Source: Acidobacteriota bacterium (GTDB lineage: Bacteria; Acidobacteriota; Terriglobia; Bryobacterales; Bryobacteraceae). From it: a stretch of 5,030 nucleotides of DNA. Shown in pieces: positions 4,872-5,030 of this stretch (position 1 is the stretch's first letter; each line of letters opens with the position of its first letter). The translations under genes were made by a program, and so were the position numbers. The stretch is taken from NCBI GenBank assembly GCA_026394095.1, contig JAPKYY010000600.1, forward strand, positions 1 to 5,030, given 5' to 3'. A model generated the notes under the pieces. The model saw only the letters and a list, made by a program, of their open reading frames with translations, had not been told where the DNA came from and did no database searches.

Positions 4872-5030
4872 GTGAGCGTAACAATGAGCACCCGCCAGGT
4901 AGGCGATGTGACGGTAATCGATGCGGCTGGCCGTATCACACTGGGTGAAGGATCCAGCGCATTTCGCGACACGATCAAGGACCTGGTAACCAAGGGCGAC
5001 AAGAAGATCCTTTTAAACCTGTCTGAAGTT
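4872..5030 (+). CDS. STAS-domain anti-sigma factor antagonist (RsbV/SpoIIAA-like), truncated by window end
   Basis: Fifty-three codons are present before the window ends. The translation begins MSVTMSTRQVGDVTVIDAAG and contains GRITLGEGSSAFRDTI and KKILLNLSEV. This is the opening of a STAS fold: two beta-strands, a glycine turn (G-x-I/L-x-L/G-x-G), helix 1 and the strand leading to the conserved D-S/T-S-G phosphorylation loop. That loop would come next and is not in view, so I cannot confirm a phosphorylatable serine. Expected role: when unphosphorylated it binds the RsbW-like kinase and releases its target. The GTG at 4872 is preferred because AAGGAGG (4860-4866) lies 5 nt upstream; the in-frame ATG at 4884 would be 17 nt away. 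It probably shares a transcript with the kinase gene. Confidence 0.88.
   Translation, partial: MSVTMSTRQVGDVTVIDAAGRITLGEGSSAFRDTIKDLVTKGDKKILLNLSEV

Noticed and set aside
1..5030. Mobile element, CRISPR array, toxin-antitoxin or defence system
   Set aside because: No transposase, integrase, repeat array, terminal inverted repeats or small toxin-like gene pairs are visible on either strand.

Overview
The window most resembles chromosomal DNA of a soil-type Acidobacteriota (Terriglobia-like). This is an inference from moderate G+C and from gene style: a secreted thermitase-like protease with an Ig-like tail, a TDRPDFTES-type outer-membrane protein, a methyl-accepting chemotaxis protein (MCP) and an RsbW/STAS pair. 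No rRNA, tRNA or other taxonomic marker is present, so the placement is tentative. I see no mobile element, CRISPR array, tRNA or integration scar.

Layout: two genes on the minus strand occupy the left half. They are a secreted subtilisin-family protease (24-1490) and, upstream of it, a putative outer-membrane beta-barrel of the 'MetA-pathway of phenol degradation' family (1844-2707). A 353-bp non-coding gap (1491-1843) separates them. A 164-bp divergent intergenic region (2708-2871) then leads to three plus-strand genes: an MCP (2872-4296), an RsbW-like anti-sigma kinase of the GHKL fold (4410-4844), and the first 53 codons of a STAS-domain anti-sigma antagonist (4872 to the window end).

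Function: the MCP is a two-TM receptor with no recognisable HAMP domain. A sigma-28 (FliA)-like promoter lies just upstream, which fits co-regulation with motility genes located elsewhere. The RsbW-like kinase and the STAS protein form a probable partner-switching pair: the kinase would bind a sigma factor or other target and phosphorylate the STAS protein. They are 27 nt apart and probably co-transcribed. The two minus-strand envelope or secreted proteins are probably separate transcripts, but an 18-bp motif (16/18 identical) lies immediately upstream of both, suggesting a shared promoter or regulator.

Nothing here is clearly a new defence or biosynthetic system. The less ordinary points are the shared upstream motif, the sigma-28-like promoter, the HAMP-less receptor, an inverted repeat carrying a perfect TTGACA ahead of the kinase gene, and the contrast between a near-leaderless kinase gene and a strong Shine-Dalgarno on its antagonist.
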